DNA of 64,000 nt from Pararhizobium polonicum (GTDB lineage: Bacteria; Pseudomonadota; Alphaproteobacteria; Rhizobiales; Rhizobiaceae): NCBI RefSeq assembly GCF_001687365.1, contig NZ_LGLV01000015.1, positions 1 through 64,000 of the forward strand, written 5' to 3'. The position numbers and the translations under genes were made by a program. This document shows positions 9,555 to 17,826 of the stretch, in pieces. Numbering within the stretch: position 1 is the stretch's first letter; the number at the start of each line of letters is the position of its first letter. Under the pieces are notes generated by a model. That model was not told the origin of the DNA. It searched no databases and was given only the letters and a program-made list of their open reading frames with translations.

Positions 9555-10655
9555 TCAAGGCATGACAAGCTGGAAATCCGCGTTGGCGAGGACGGCGCCG
9601 TTCACAAGGATTTCGAGCCGGTGGCCGCCGGGGTAATATTGCCGCGTGGTGATGGCGCGGATCGCATGCCGGCGGGCCATCTCGATCGTCTCGCCGGCTG
9701 CAAGCGTCAGGCTTTTCCACTTGAAGACTTTTGGCGCCAGACTGCCATTGGCCTTGCGATGGTGGACCGCGTAATCGATCATGACCTGCTGCTGTGCCGT
9801 GCCGTTATTGACGAGGACGAGCGTGAAGCCGAGTGCGCCGCCGAAATCGACGCTCTCCGTCTGGACATGCAGGGCCGCATGGACACCGGAGAGCGGGGCG
9901 AAGCCGAAATTGGCAAGTGCTACGGCATGTCCTTTCTTGAGAAGTGTGCGCGAAGCATGCCGCAGCAACTGCCGCCGTTCAACGGATGCGTCGCCGATAT
10001 GTCTGCCGACGAATTCGGCGACGAGGCCGGGGTGATCCTTGGCGATATCGTTCAGACTGTTGGCAACGGACCGGCGGACATAATCTTCCGGATCGTCCAG
10101 CAGTGACGTGAGGATAGGCAGGATGGGCTGCGGATCGCGCATCAGCGCGGGCAGCCGCATCGCCCAGGGAAGGCGCGGCCGGGTCCCTTCGCTGGCCAGC
10201 CTGCGGACATGGTGGTTGGCGTCAGCCGTCCACAGGCGAATCGTTGCCAGCGCCCGGTCCTGATCGGCATGAATGAAGGGGCGGATTCCGAATTCGGCGG
10301 TGAAATGCGGCGTCAGCTGTTTCAGGAGGTCCAGCGACAGATCGAAGTGTCCAAGGCCTCTTTGCGCGATGAACTGGCTGACCGGCAGGAGAGCCCAGCC
10401 CGTCAGTCCGCTGTGCCGGTTCTTCGGCAAGCTTGCGGAGAGAATGGCCGCTGCCTTGCTGAAATCGTCCGGCAAGGTCTCGCCAAGGGCATCGCGAATC
10501 TGCAGGGAGCGCTGCATCAATTCCAGTTGCTGCATGTCGTGCGTGGCGGCAGCGACAAAGCGCGCCGTGTCGAATGCATTGGCATTTGCAGCGATCTGAT
10601 CCGCCATCGTTTTCACGAGAGCCGGATGCAGGAGGTTCTTCAGCGGTTCAGCCAT
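9555..10655 (-). CDS. AlkD-like DNA alkylation repair protein (HEAT-repeat, COG4335)
   Basis: This protein of about 366 residues resembles the HEAT-like DNA alkylation repair family, with a helical N-terminal two thirds and motifs such as NHHVRRLASEGTRPRLPW and DDPEDYVRRSVANSLNDIAK typical of AlkC/AlkD-type solenoids. The last 100 residues (from about VDFGGALGFTLVLVNNGT) form a predicted beta-sandwich-like extension found in the AlkC-related subgroup. It should excise alkylated bases such as 3-methyladenine; activity is inferred from the family. The start at MAEPLKNLL (10655) is chosen from family alignment; its ribosome site is weak and the open frame continues far upstream. Confidence 0.75.
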   Translation of the reverse strand: MAEPLKNLLHPALVKTMADQIAANANAFDTARFVAAATHDMQQLELMQRSLQIRDALGETLPDDFSKAAAILSASLPKNRHSGLTGWALLPVSQFIAQRGLGHFDLSLDLLKQLTPHFTAEFGIRPFIHADQDRALATIRLWTADANHHVRRLASEGTRPRLPWAMRLPALMRDPQPILPILTSLLDDPEDYVRRSVANSLNDIAKDHPGLVAEFVGRHIGDASVERRQLLRHASRTLLKKGHAVALANFGFAPLSGVHAALHVQTESVDFGGALGFTLVLVNNGTAQQQVMIDYAVHHRKANGSLAPKVFKWKSLTLAAGETIEMARRHAIRAITTRQYYPGGHRLEILVNGAVLANADFQLVMP

Positions 10656-10770
10656 CTGGGGTCCGATATGTGATTCCTTCGGATCATAGCGGCTGTTTTG
10701 CCGGGAATGGAGAGAATGGTTGCTCGTAGCCGATTTCGCCCGGTAGTTTTGCGGGGCGGCCCTTTTTAAA

Positions 10771-10796
10771 GGAACCATCCTCTTTGCCGCCGCGTT
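10771..10796 (+). promoter_or_regulatory. EcfG-type (general stress sigma factor) promoter for the host-attachment gene
   Basis: GGAAC (10771-10775), a 17-nt spacer and CGTT (10793-10796) match the alphaproteobacterial EcfG consensus GGAAC-N16/17-CGTT. It lies about 108 nt upstream of the host-attachment family start and points towards it. Confidence 0.6.
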
Positions 10797-10904
10797 GTTT
10801 CCTCCACGTGCCTCATCCTGGGATGTGGCGCGGCTGGCGTTCAGTCCCGGTGCCGCCGGTACCGCGGACATATGGACGTTGAGGCACTGCTCGAGGAGTG
10901 AACA

Positions 10905-11351
10905 ATGACCACCACATGGATTCTTGCCGCCGACGGAAATCAGGCGCGTCTTTTGAAGGGCGTGAACTTTCTCAAAGATGGACACCAGAGTCTCGAGCAG
11001 GAGATCTTTCAGCTGGACACCAAGCGCGCTCAGGACATCATGGCCGACAAACCCGGACGAAGCCACTCGTCCGTAGGGCATGGCCGTTCGGCGATGGAAT
11101 ATTCAAGCGATCCGGTCCGCGAGGAGCAACTGCGCTTCACCTCGGAGGTGGCAAGCAAGCTTCACGGCTATGCGCAGGAGGGCGCCTTCGACCATCTCGT
11201 CGTCTGCGCGGCACCGCAGACGCTTGGTGACTTGCGTGCCATGCTGTCCACGATCACCCGTGCGAAAACCACGATGGAAATCAGCAAAGACTATAGCAAC
11301 CTGCCGACGGACAAACTGATTTCGTCAGTCCGTTCTGCCATGTCCACCTGA
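10905..11351 (+). CDS. Host-attachment family protein (baeRF-like)
   Basis: This 148-residue protein belongs to the small host-attachment/baeRF-like family: MTTTWILAADGNQARLL at the N-terminus, a variable charged loop with SSVGHGRSAMEY, and the conserved FDHLVVCAAPQTLGDLR segment. The fold is related to the eRF1/Pelota central domain, and the name comes from early reports in Agrobacterium plant attachment; the molecular role is not settled. No signal peptide is present, so it is probably cytoplasmic. GAGGAG sits 6 nt before the ATG. An EcfG-type promoter upstream suggests induction in general stress or stationary phase. Confidence 0.8.
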   Translation: MTTTWILAADGNQARLLKGVNFLKDGHQSLEQEIFQLDTKRAQDIMADKPGRSHSSVGHGRSAMEYSSDPVREEQLRFTSEVASKLHGYAQEGAFDHLVVCAAPQTLGDLRAMLSTITRAKTTMEISKDYSNLPTDKLISSVRSAMST

Positions 11352-11370
11352 CGGGAAAGGGAAGAGAGGT

Positions 11371-11394
11371 AGGGCAGGCTCGGATGCCTGCCCT
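11371..11394. terminator. Bidirectional terminator hairpin
   Basis: AGGGCAGGC (11371-11379) and GCCTGCCCT (11386-11394) form a perfect 9-bp stem around TCGGAT. It lies between two convergent genes, 20 nt after the host-attachment stop, and can serve both. Confidence 0.7.
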
Positions 11395-11425
11395 GACATT
11401 GTATTCTTATCCGGCGAGGCGGACA

Positions 11426-11725
11426 TCAGGAGCAGACACGGGCTCTGTACTGATCGCCCCAGGCGTTTTGGCGCCAGACAGTGTGGCAACGGGGATATTC
11501 GTTGACGACGACATAGGGGCGGTACACAGGCCGGTAATAGGCCGGAGGCGCATAGTAGCGTGGCTGGCTCAACGCTCCGCCGATGATCGCTCCGCCGACA
11601 AGGCCGGTGGCCAAGCCGGGCCAGAAGCGATCGCGGGCATTGGCATCGGCGGTGGTGGCAAGCGTGGTGCCCGCAAGTGTCAGGGCGACCAGGCCGGTGG
11701 TAATTGCTGTTCTCAACGAAAACAT
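11426..11725 (-). CDS. Small secreted glycine-zipper/Tyr-rich protein
   Basis: This 99-residue protein has a clear Sec signal peptide (MFSLRTAITTGLVALTLAG, cleavage probably after the TADANA region). A short glycine-rich hydrophobic stretch follows (LATGLVGGAIIGGAL), then a Tyr/Pro-rich segment (YYAPPAYYRPVYRPY), and two cysteines in the C-terminal part (CHTVW and VCS) that could form a disulphide. Similar small periplasmic or surface proteins are common in rhizobia; the function is unknown. AAGGA precedes the ATG by about 8 nt. It is monocistronic and convergent with the host-attachment gene. Confidence 0.75.
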   Translation of the reverse strand: MFSLRTAITTGLVALTLAGTTLATTADANARDRFWPGLATGLVGGAIIGGALSQPRYYAPPAYYRPVYRPYVVVNEYPRCHTVWRQNAWGDQYRARVCS

Positions 11726-11881
11726 GGTCCTGTTCCTTGTGTTCGAGCGATGGCCGCCTACCGGTCATGTCTTGCTCGTACAAGGATATAAAAGCTTTGA
11801 AATGTGGCTTTGTTGCCTTAGAGTTTCATTAAATTTCCGTTAGAAATCAGGGGTAACACTCCCCCGGCTTTGCGAGTGGTT

Positions 11882-12646
11882 TCAGCCGTTGCGAGATGCC
11901 GTTTTCATGCCGCACAGCATTTCGCGTTTGCTGCCGAAGCCCGGGTTTCGCTGGACTGAAAAGCCCGCGTCCTGAAGATTGCGGCGGACGAAACCGGCCG
12001 CCGCATAGGTCGCGAACGTGCCGCCATCGACGGTCTTTTCGCAGACGAGCCGCATCAGCTCTTGCGACCACATGTCCGGATTGCGGCGGGGAGCGAAGCC
12101 GTCAAGATACCAGGCATCGAACAGGCTATCGAACCGGGCGATCTCCTCGAAGGCGATGCCGCAGACGACGGTAAGGCGCATGCCGCCGGGGAAATCGAGG
12201 TCTATACGGCCACCTGGTTGTTGCGGCCACTGCGCGCAAAGGGCCAACCGTTCCGCCTCGATTTCCGGCCAGCGCGACAGCGCCCGGCCGATATCGTCAG
12301 CCCGCATGGGAAACCGTTCGAACGAGACGAAATGAAGCTCTGCGTCCCCGACGCGGGTTTCTTTCCATTGCCGCCAGGTTTCGCAGAAATTCAGACCCGT
12401 ACCGAAGCCGAGTTCGCCGATCCGGAAATTGGCTGCGTGTTGCCAGCGCTGCGGCAGGCCGTTGCCCTGGAGAAAGACATGGCCGCATTCCAGCCGGCCA
12501 TCCTCGCGGCAATAAAAGTGGTCGCCAAATTCCTGCGAATAGGGCATATCGCCCTCGTGCCATTCAAGGGTTTGCCGGTCCGGGGTGGTGGCTTCCGGGA
12601 TTTTTACGTCCGGCGCGGGCGTCAGGTCCAAGTTCTCGCGGGTCAT
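11882..12646 (-). CDS. mnmD: tRNA (mnm5s2U34)-methyltransferase MnmD
   Basis: This 254-residue protein corresponds to the methyltransferase half of MnmC. It has the SAM-binding loop IGELGFGTGLNF (about 76-87) and the catalytic-region signature DAWYLDGFAPRRNPDMW (177-193). It should methylate nm5s2U to mnm5s2U at the wobble position of tRNAs for Lys, Glu and Gln. It lacks the FAD oxidoreductase domain fused in E. coli MnmC, so it is the stand-alone MnmD form. The neighbouring divergent gene, 38 bp away, encodes a FAD-dependent oxidoreductase that may supply the missing half. The ribosome site is weak. Confidence 0.88.
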   Translation of the reverse strand: MTRENLDLTPAPDVKIPEATTPDRQTLEWHEGDMPYSQEFGDHFYCREDGRLECGHVFLQGNGLPQRWQHAANFRIGELGFGTGLNFCETWRQWKETRVGDAELHFVSFERFPMRADDIGRALSRWPEIEAERLALCAQWPQQPGGRIDLDFPGGMRLTVVCGIAFEEIARFDSLFDAWYLDGFAPRRNPDMWSQELMRLVCEKTVDGGTFATYAAAGFVRRNLQDAGFSVQRNPGFGSKREMLCGMKTASRNG

Positions 12647-12684
12647 GGCAAACCGATAGTCTCCACGCTTTAGAAGGTCAATCG

Positions 12685-13827
12685 ATGGCGGATCTGTTGA
12701 TTGTCGGCGGCGGCATCATGGGGCTCTGGGCCGCCGTGATGGCCGAGCGGGCGGGATTGAAAACGGTCCTCGTCGAGCGCGACAGGATCGGTGCCGGCGC
12801 CAGCGGCGGGGTGCTTGGCGCTCTGATGCCGTATATGCCGGATCGCTGGGATATCAAGAAGCAGTTCCAGTTCGATGCCCTGGTTTCGCTGGAAGCGGAG
12901 ATCGCCGGCCTTGAAGCACAGACCGGGATGTCCGCCGGTTATCGCCGCTCGGGACGGCTGATGCCGTTGCCCAAGCCGCATCTGCGAACCATCGCGCTGC
13001 GTCACGAACAGGACGCTCTTGCGCATTGGCGCCAGGACGGCAAACAGTTTTTCTGGCATGTGCAGGACGATCCCGCGGCTGCCGGCTGGCCGGAAAGCGA
13101 GGCCATGGCAAGCGGCGTGGTGCTCGATACGCTGGCCGCCCGTGTCGATCCACGCCGGCTTCTGGCCGTACTGGCCCAGTTTCTGCGGCAATCCCGTCAT
13201 GTGCGGATCGAAGAGGGGCGGGCGCTTGGCGGTCTCGATCCGGTCGCGGGAAAGGCGACATTTCGCGACGGGCAGTCGCTGTCTTTCGGGACCTGCATTC
13301 TTGCTGCCGGCGTGCAGTCGTTTCCGCATCTCGATGCGCTTGAGCATATGCCGGCCTCCACTTCCAGCGGCACGGCTGTCAAAGGACAGGCGGCGGTGCT
13401 GAAAGCCGATATCGATTCAGCCCTGCCGGTGATTTTCATGGATGGGCTCTATGTGGTGCCGCATGACAACGGCCTGGTCGCTGTGGGAAGCACCAGCGAA
13501 AACAGTTTCGCCGAGCCCCTGTCGAACGATGTCCTGCTTGAAGACCTGTTGATGCGGGCAAGGGCAGTGGTTCCCTTGCTTCGCGATGCGCCGATCGTCG
13601 AACGCTGGGCCGGGCTGCGGCCAAAGGCGATCGGCCGCGACCCGATGGTCGGGCGCCATCCCGATCATGAGCGGCTTTATACCCTGACCGGGGGCTTCAA
13701 GATCAGTTTCGGCTTGGCGCATCGCCTTGCGGCCAGCGTGATCGGTGAAATGGCGGGACGGACGGATGAAGCGCTGCCCGGCAGCTTCCACTGCCGGGCG
13801 CATGTTTCGCTGCTGCGCGCGTCGTGA
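12685..13827 (+). CDS. FAD-dependent oxidoreductase (DAO family), candidate separate MnmC1 activity
   Basis: This 380-residue D-amino-acid-oxidase-fold enzyme has an N-terminal dinucleotide loop LIVGGGIMGLWAAVMAERAG (5-24) and an ERDRIGAGASGG motif for FAD. The C-terminus carries the usual GLRPKAIGRDPMVG and GGFKISFGLAHRLA segments that close the flavin site. The substrate is not certain. Its divergent neighbour mnmD makes it a candidate for removing the carboxymethyl group of cmnm5s2U34, as MnmC1 does, but glycine-oxidase-like activity is an alternative. AAGG lies 7 nt before the ATG. Confidence 0.8.
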   Translation: MADLLIVGGGIMGLWAAVMAERAGLKTVLVERDRIGAGASGGVLGALMPYMPDRWDIKKQFQFDALVSLEAEIAGLEAQTGMSAGYRRSGRLMPLPKPHLRTIALRHEQDALAHWRQDGKQFFWHVQDDPAAAGWPESEAMASGVVLDTLAARVDPRRLLAVLAQFLRQSRHVRIEEGRALGGLDPVAGKATFRDGQSLSFGTCILAAGVQSFPHLDALEHMPASTSSGTAVKGQAAVLKADIDSALPVIFMDGLYVVPHDNGLVAVGSTSENSFAEPLSNDVLLEDLLMRARAVVPLLRDAPIVERWAGLRPKAIGRDPMVGRHPDHERLYTLTGGFKISFGLAHRLAASVIGEMAGRTDEALPGSFHCRAHVSLLRAS

Positions 13828-13832
13828 AAGGC

Positions 13833-13862
13833 AAGAGAGCCTCGCTTGCGCAAGGCTCTCTT
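13833..13862. terminator. Bidirectional hairpin between convergent genes
   Basis: AAGAGAGCCT (13833-13842) and AGGCTCTCTT (13853-13862) make a perfect 10-bp stem with a 10-nt loop, starting 6 nt after the oxidoreductase stop and ending 19 nt before the PRC-barrel stop. Confidence 0.65.
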
Positions 13863-13881
13863 GGGTGCTGAAGAAGAATGG

Positions 13882-14271
13882 TTACATCCAGTACGGGGGA
13901 ACCCCGTAGTAATCGTAGACGCGGCGGCCGTTTTCCTTGTTCCAGTCGTATTCGTCATCGCCGTGATATTTCGGTGCGCTTTCGACCTGCTCGCGGGTGA
14001 TATCGGTGCGATAGCCGCCAAGGCTCTCGTCATAGCTGAGCTTTTGCCAGGGAAGCGGATAGTGATCCTCGCCAATGCCGAGGAAGCCGCCGAAACCGAG
14101 AACCGCATAGGAGACGCGGCCGCTGCGCTTTTCCAGGATCACCCGCTCGATCGAGCCGATATGCTTGCCGTCCTGACCGTAAACGCGGGTGCCTTCGACC
14201 TTGTCGCTGGCGATCAGGTCGTGGGTTTCCTTGATGTTGGCGTCCTGAATGGTGCTGTCCTGGTACGTCAT
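13882..14271 (-). CDS. PRC-barrel domain protein
   Basis: This 129-residue protein is built around a PRC-barrel (about 18-95): LIASDKVEGTRVYGQDGKHI, then IERVILEKRSGRVSYAVLGF and GFLGIGEDHYPLPW. The C-terminus is acidic and Tyr-rich (DDEYDWNKENGRRVYDYYG). There is no signal peptide or membrane helix. Stress-induced PRC-barrel proteins of this size are common in Rhizobiales and their role is unknown. CGGAG lies 8 nt before the ATG. An EcfG-type promoter ends 35 nt upstream, which places it in the general stress response. Confidence 0.85.
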   Translation of the reverse strand: MTYQDSTIQDANIKETHDLIASDKVEGTRVYGQDGKHIGSIERVILEKRSGRVSYAVLGFGGFLGIGEDHYPLPWQKLSYDESLGGYRTDITREQVESAPKYHGDDEYDWNKENGRRVYDYYGVPPYWM

Positions 14272-14305
14272 GTTTGTTCTCCGTTCTTGGTGTTACCGTA
14301 GAGCA

Positions 14306-14330
14306 AACGAAGCAAAGGCCGGTTGGTTCC
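14306..14330 (-). promoter_or_regulatory. EcfG-type (general stress sigma factor) promoter for the PRC-barrel gene
   Basis: Read on the minus strand, GGAAC (14330-14326), a 16-nt spacer and CGTT (14309-14306) match the EcfG consensus. The -10 element is 35 nt from the start codon at 14271, a normal leader length. Confidence 0.7.
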
Positions 14331-14471
14331 GGTGATTTTTGGCACGCCTGCCGTTCTGTCGGCCGGGACGATCCGATCGCGATCGCCGTCACGCTGCCGC
14401 GTACCTTCGTCATTCTGTCATGCAAATCGCTTAACTCCGGTCTCAGAACGAGTTGCAACGGAGCGGAGCCC

Positions 14472-15281
14472 ATGCGGTACGCCATCTATTTTACGCCGTC
14501 GATGTACGATCCCTTGTCGGTCGCCGCGGCAAGCTGGCTTGGCCGCAACGTCTATTCGGGCGAGGCGCCGGAGGCACCGTCGATTGCCGGGTTCAGCCGG
14601 CAGGAACTGGCGTTCCACACGGCGGTGCCGCGCCGCTACGGGTTTCACGGAACGATCAAGGCGCCGTTCCATCTCCACGCTGAAACCAGCGAGCCGGCGC
14701 TTCTCAAGGCGCTGATGCATTTCGCCAGCACGATGACGCCGTTCGAAATCCCCCGGATGGAAATTGCGCGGCTGGGCGAATTCTTCGGCCTTGCGCCTTC
14801 GGTTCCGTGTGAGCAGATGAACCATCTGGCGGCCTCCGTGGTTCAGGCTTTCGATCCTTTTCGCGCGCCGCTCAGCGATGCCGAGATCGAGCGGCGTGAC
14901 CCGGACCGCCTGACCGCACCGCAATTCTCCAACCTTCACCGCTGGGGCTACCCCTATGTGATGGATGAATTCCGCTTTCACATGATGCTGACAGGCCCGG
15001 TTCATCCCAATCTCAATGCCCGCTTTGAAACTGCTTTGCGTGATTTTTTCAGCCCTGTTCTCGACGCCCCGCTGAAAATCTCCAGCATCGCGCTGTTCAT
15101 CGAACAGGAGCCGGGAGCGCCGCTGCGCGTCCATTCGCAGCATCCGCTCGGCAAGCTGTCGGAGCATCGGCCCGTCGCATCGAGCGCCCAGATAAGGACG
15201 GCGGCGATATCGGACGCATTGCCGCGTTTCTTCGAGGCAAAGGCGGCCCTGGCCGTTCGCCGGCTGCAGGCGAACTGGTAG
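14472..15281 (+). CDS. DUF1045 family protein (putative phosphonate-metabolism-associated 2H phosphoesterase-like)
   Basis: This 269-residue protein starts MRYAIYFTPSMYDPLSVAAA and matches DUF1045, a family often found with phosphonate (phn) genes. It carries two histidine segments, RYGFHGTIKAPFHLH and DEFRFHMMLTGPVH, the paired H-x-T/M-x motifs expected of the 2H phosphoesterase fold. No phn gene is nearby, so the phosphonate link is only by family. The start is chosen by GGAG at 14465-14468; the frame is open upstream to 14274 but without family similarity. It could cleave a cyclic or esterified phosphate. Confidence 0.75.
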   Translation: MRYAIYFTPSMYDPLSVAAASWLGRNVYSGEAPEAPSIAGFSRQELAFHTAVPRRYGFHGTIKAPFHLHAETSEPALLKALMHFASTMTPFEIPRMEIARLGEFFGLAPSVPCEQMNHLAASVVQAFDPFRAPLSDAEIERRDPDRLTAPQFSNLHRWGYPYVMDEFRFHMMLTGPVHPNLNARFETALRDFFSPVLDAPLKISSIALFIEQEPGAPLRVHSQHPLGKLSEHRPVASSAQIRTAAISDALPRFFEAKAALAVRRLQANW

Positions 15282-15413
15282 CTGAAAAAATCCGGTTGTT
15301 GCGGTCGGCGCGACAGCTTGTTCCAACCTTGGACAGAGCAGGATAACCACCATTTGCACTTCGACTTTCCGGTCTCGGATGCTACCGTTCCGGCAAATTC
15401 GAAGGGTGATTTG

Positions 15414-16343
15414 ATGGCAGACCAATCCTATCCGCGCGATCTCATCGGCTATGGCCGCAATTCTCCACAGGTTCGCTGGCCGGGCGATGCGCATATCGCG
15501 GTCCAGTTCGTGGTCAATTACGAGGAGGGCGGCGAAAGCTCCATTCTCGATGGCGACAAGGCGTCGGAATCGCTGCTGTCGGAAATCGTCGGCGCGCAGC
15601 CCTGGCCCGGCCAGCGCAATCTCAATATGGAATCGATCTACGAATACGGTTCGCGCGCCGGCTTCTGGCGGCTCTGGCGGATGTTCACCAGCCGCAACGT
15701 CGATGTCACTGTCTATGGCGTAACGCTCGCCATGGCGCGCAACCCGGACGCGGTCGCCGCCATGAAGGAAGCCGGCTGGGAGATCGCCAGCCACGGTTAC
15801 CGCTGGCTGGAATACAAGGATTTTTCCGAGGAAGAGGAACGCAGGCACATCCTCGAGGCCGTGCGCCTGCACAGGGAACTGACCGGATCGCACCCGCTCG
15901 GCATGTATCAGGGCAAGCCGTCTGCCAACACCTTGAAGCTGGTGCTGGAGGAGGGCGGTTTCGTCTATTCCTCTGACAGCTATGCGGATGAACTGCCCTA
16001 TTGGGTGCCGGGCCTGACCAAGGACAAGCCGCACCTGATCATTCCCTATACGCTCGACGCCAACGACATGCGCTTTGCGACGCCGCAGGGTTTCAATTCG
16101 GGCGACCAGTTCTTCACCTACCTCAAAGACACATTTGACGTGCTTTATGCCGAGGGCAAGGAGGGCAGCCCGAAGATGATGAATGTCGGCCTGCACTGCC
16201 GCCTTGTCGGCCGCCCCGGCCGGGCCGCGGCGCTCGCCCGCTTCGTCGATTATGTGCTCGGCCATGAGAAGGTCTGGATTCCGAAACGCATCGATATTGC
16301 CCGGCACTGGCATGAGCATCACAAGCCGGAGGGCGGATTGTGA
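15414..16343 (+). CDS. puuE: Allantoinase PuuE (polysaccharide-deacetylase-like)
   Basis: This 309-residue protein of the PuuE group uses a polysaccharide-deacetylase fold to open allantoin to allantoate. Family features include YPRDLIGYGRNSPQVRWPG at the N-terminus, VNYEEGGE with the usual acidic pair, WEIASHGYRWLEY with the metal-site His, and LHCRLVGRPGRAAAL near the C-terminus. It is distinct from zinc amidohydrolase AllB. It heads a plus-strand operon with uraD, allA and uraH; its TGA overlaps the uraD start. GAAGGG at 15401-15406 sets the ATG at 15414; the frame extends upstream to 15318 without support. Confidence 0.9.
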   Translation: MADQSYPRDLIGYGRNSPQVRWPGDAHIAVQFVVNYEEGGESSILDGDKASESLLSEIVGAQPWPGQRNLNMESIYEYGSRAGFWRLWRMFTSRNVDVTVYGVTLAMARNPDAVAAMKEAGWEIASHGYRWLEYKDFSEEEERRHILEAVRLHRELTGSHPLGMYQGKPSANTLKLVLEEGGFVYSSDSYADELPYWVPGLTKDKPHLIIPYTLDANDMRFATPQGFNSGDQFFTYLKDTFDVLYAEGKEGSPKMMNVGLHCRLVGRPGRAAALARFVDYVLGHEKVWIPKRIDIARHWHEHHKPEGGL

Positions 16344-16846
16344 TGAGCGCGCAAGAAAGCTTCGTCGCACAGTTCGGCGGCATCTTCGAGCATTCGCCCT
16401 GGGTGGCGGAACGCGCCTTCGACCAGGACCCGCATATCGCGCTGACGGCCGGTGCCGTGCATGCAGCGCTTGTTGCCGCATTCCGCGCAGCATCTGATGC
16501 CGAGCGTCTCGCTGTTCTTAGGGCGCATCCCGACCTGGCGGGAAAACTGGCGATTGCCGGAGGTCTGACGGAAGATTCAAAGGCCGAACAGGCCTCGGCC
16601 GGCCTCGATCGGCTCACAGTCGCTGAGCATGCGCGCTTTACCGAACTGAACACCGCCTACACGGAAAAATTCGGCTTTCCCTTCATTGTCGCGGTGAAGG
16701 GGCTGAGCAAGGACGACATTCTTGCCGCTTTCGAAACGCGGATTGACAATGGCCCGCAGGAGGAATTTGAAACGGCGTCAGCGCAGGTCGAAAAGATCGC
16801 GCTGTTGCGTTTGCGTTCACTGCTTCCGGGGGAAGACCATGCCTGA
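16343..16846 (+). CDS. uraD: OHCU decarboxylase UraD
   Basis: This 167-residue protein is 2-oxo-4-hydroxy-4-carboxy-5-ureidoimidazoline decarboxylase, which yields (S)-allantoin. Visible family motifs are the catalytic-His HPDLAGK, the EQASAGLDRLT segment, and FTELNTAYTEKFGFPFIV followed by AVKGLSKDDIL. The start is either ATG 16343 (sharing one base with the puuE stop) or GTG 16340. It acts after UraH in the same operon. The product is cytoplasmic and usually dimeric. Confidence 0.93.
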   Translation: MSAQESFVAQFGGIFEHSPWVAERAFDQDPHIALTAGAVHAALVAAFRAASDAERLAVLRAHPDLAGKLAIAGGLTEDSKAEQASAGLDRLTVAEHARFTELNTAYTEKFGFPFIVAVKGLSKDDILAAFETRIDNGPQEEFETASAQVEKIALLRLRSLLPGEDHA

Positions 16847-16888
16847 GACCATGTTGCCAAGCGTTTTTGTGACGGGATCGATGATCTG

Positions 16889-17386
16889 ATGCCTCGCCTG
16901 TTGACGATTGAGCCGCTGACGCAGGCCGCGTTCGCTCCCTTCGGTACGGTCATCGAGGTCGATCCGGCGTCCATGCGGCTGATCAACGGTGGTTCGACCG
17001 AGCGGTATCATGCTCTGGCGCGGGCCGATGTTGCGGGCGAGGGAGCCTCCGTGATCATCAATATCTTCCGCGGCCAGCCGCGCGGCTTTCCCTATGCCGT
17101 GACGATGATGGAGCGCCATCCTCTGGGCTCGCAAAGCTTCTCGCCGATCGGCGGCGGCTCCTGGCTTGCCATCGCGGCACCGGATGATAATGGGAAGCCG
17201 GGGACGCCACGCGTGTTTCTGGCAACCGGCGCGCAAGGGGTCAATTACGGCCGCAATGTCTGGCACCATCCGCTGATGGCCGTCGGCGCGGTCAGTGATT
17301 TTCTGGTTGTCGATCGCGACGGGCCGGGCAACAATCTGGAAGAAGTCTTCTATGACGAACCCTTCGTCATTCCGAACCCAGTTTGA
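16889..17386 (+). CDS. allA: Ureidoglycolate lyase AllA
   Basis: This 165-residue protein is ureidoglycolate lyase, which splits ureidoglycolate into glyoxylate and urea. It shows the cupin-like family pattern [18 protein letters not shown], the central [19 protein letters not shown] stretch and the C-terminal [12 protein letters not shown]. It follows uraD by 42 nt and precedes uraH by 13 nt. The ribosome site is weak (GGGA about 19 nt upstream), so initiation may depend on upstream translation. The allantoate-degrading enzyme that would feed it is absent from this window. Confidence 0.9.
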   Translation: MPRLLTIEPLTQAAFAPFGTVIEVDPASMRLINGGSTERYHALARADVAGEGASVIINIFRGQPRGFPYAVTMMERHPLGSQSFSPIGGGSWLAIAAPDDNGKPGTPRVFLATGAQGVNYGRNVWHHPLMAVGAVSDFLVVDRDGPGNNLEEVFYDEPFVIPNPV

Positions 17387-17399
17387 ACGCGAGGTTTCC

Positions 17400-17762
17400 A
17401 TGAGCACGTCCGGCCGCCTGACCACCCATGTCCTCGACACCGCGCTCGGCAAACCCGCCAAGGGCCTGAAGATCGACCTGTTCCGGATCGAGGGTGATGT
17501 GCGCCGCCTGCTGCGCACGGTCGAAACCAATGCCGACGGACGTGTCGATGGGCCGATGCTGGAAGGGGAAGCCCTTACAGCCGGAGCCTATGAACTGCTG
17601 TTTCATGCGGGAGACTATCTGCGCGGAACCGGCGCCAGCCTGCCGGAGCCCGCCTTTCTCGATCTTATCCCCTTGCGCTTCGGGATCGCCGATGCGGCCA
17701 GCCATTATCACGTGCCGCTGCTGCTCTCGCCCTTCAGCTACTCGACCTATCGGGGGAGTTGA
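17400..17762 (+). CDS. uraH: 5-Hydroxyisourate hydrolase UraH (transthyretin-like)
   Basis: This 120-residue transthyretin-like protein hydrolyses 5-hydroxyisourate to OHCU after urate oxidation. Hallmarks are [17 protein letters not shown] near the N-terminus with the catalytic His, the internal arginine region, [16 protein letters not shown], and the diagnostic C-terminal YRGS. No signal peptide is seen, so it is cytoplasmic, unlike some periplasmic homologues. GAGG lies 5 nt before the ATG. It is the last gene of puuE-uraD-allA-uraH. Confidence 0.95.
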   Translation: MSTSGRLTTHVLDTALGKPAKGLKIDLFRIEGDVRRLLRTVETNADGRVDGPMLEGEALTAGAYELLFHAGDYLRGTGASLPEPAFLDLIPLRFGIADAASHYHVPLLLSPFSYSTYRGS

Positions 17763-17826
17763 GCGCTCTTCACGTGACATTCCGAAAGCGATCGTTCGAT
17801 CGTCGCCATGCCGGAGTTGTGAATTG

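Noticed and set aside
12685-13827. Calling the FAD oxidoreductase ThiO or glycine oxidase
   Set aside because: No thiamine genes are adjacent, and the neighbouring mnmD gives a better, though unproven, context.
14418-16493. A 691-codon minus-strand open frame opposite DUF1045 and puuE
   Set aside because: It covers two confident genes and their intergenic region with low-complexity His/Arg-rich translation; it is a GC-bias shadow.
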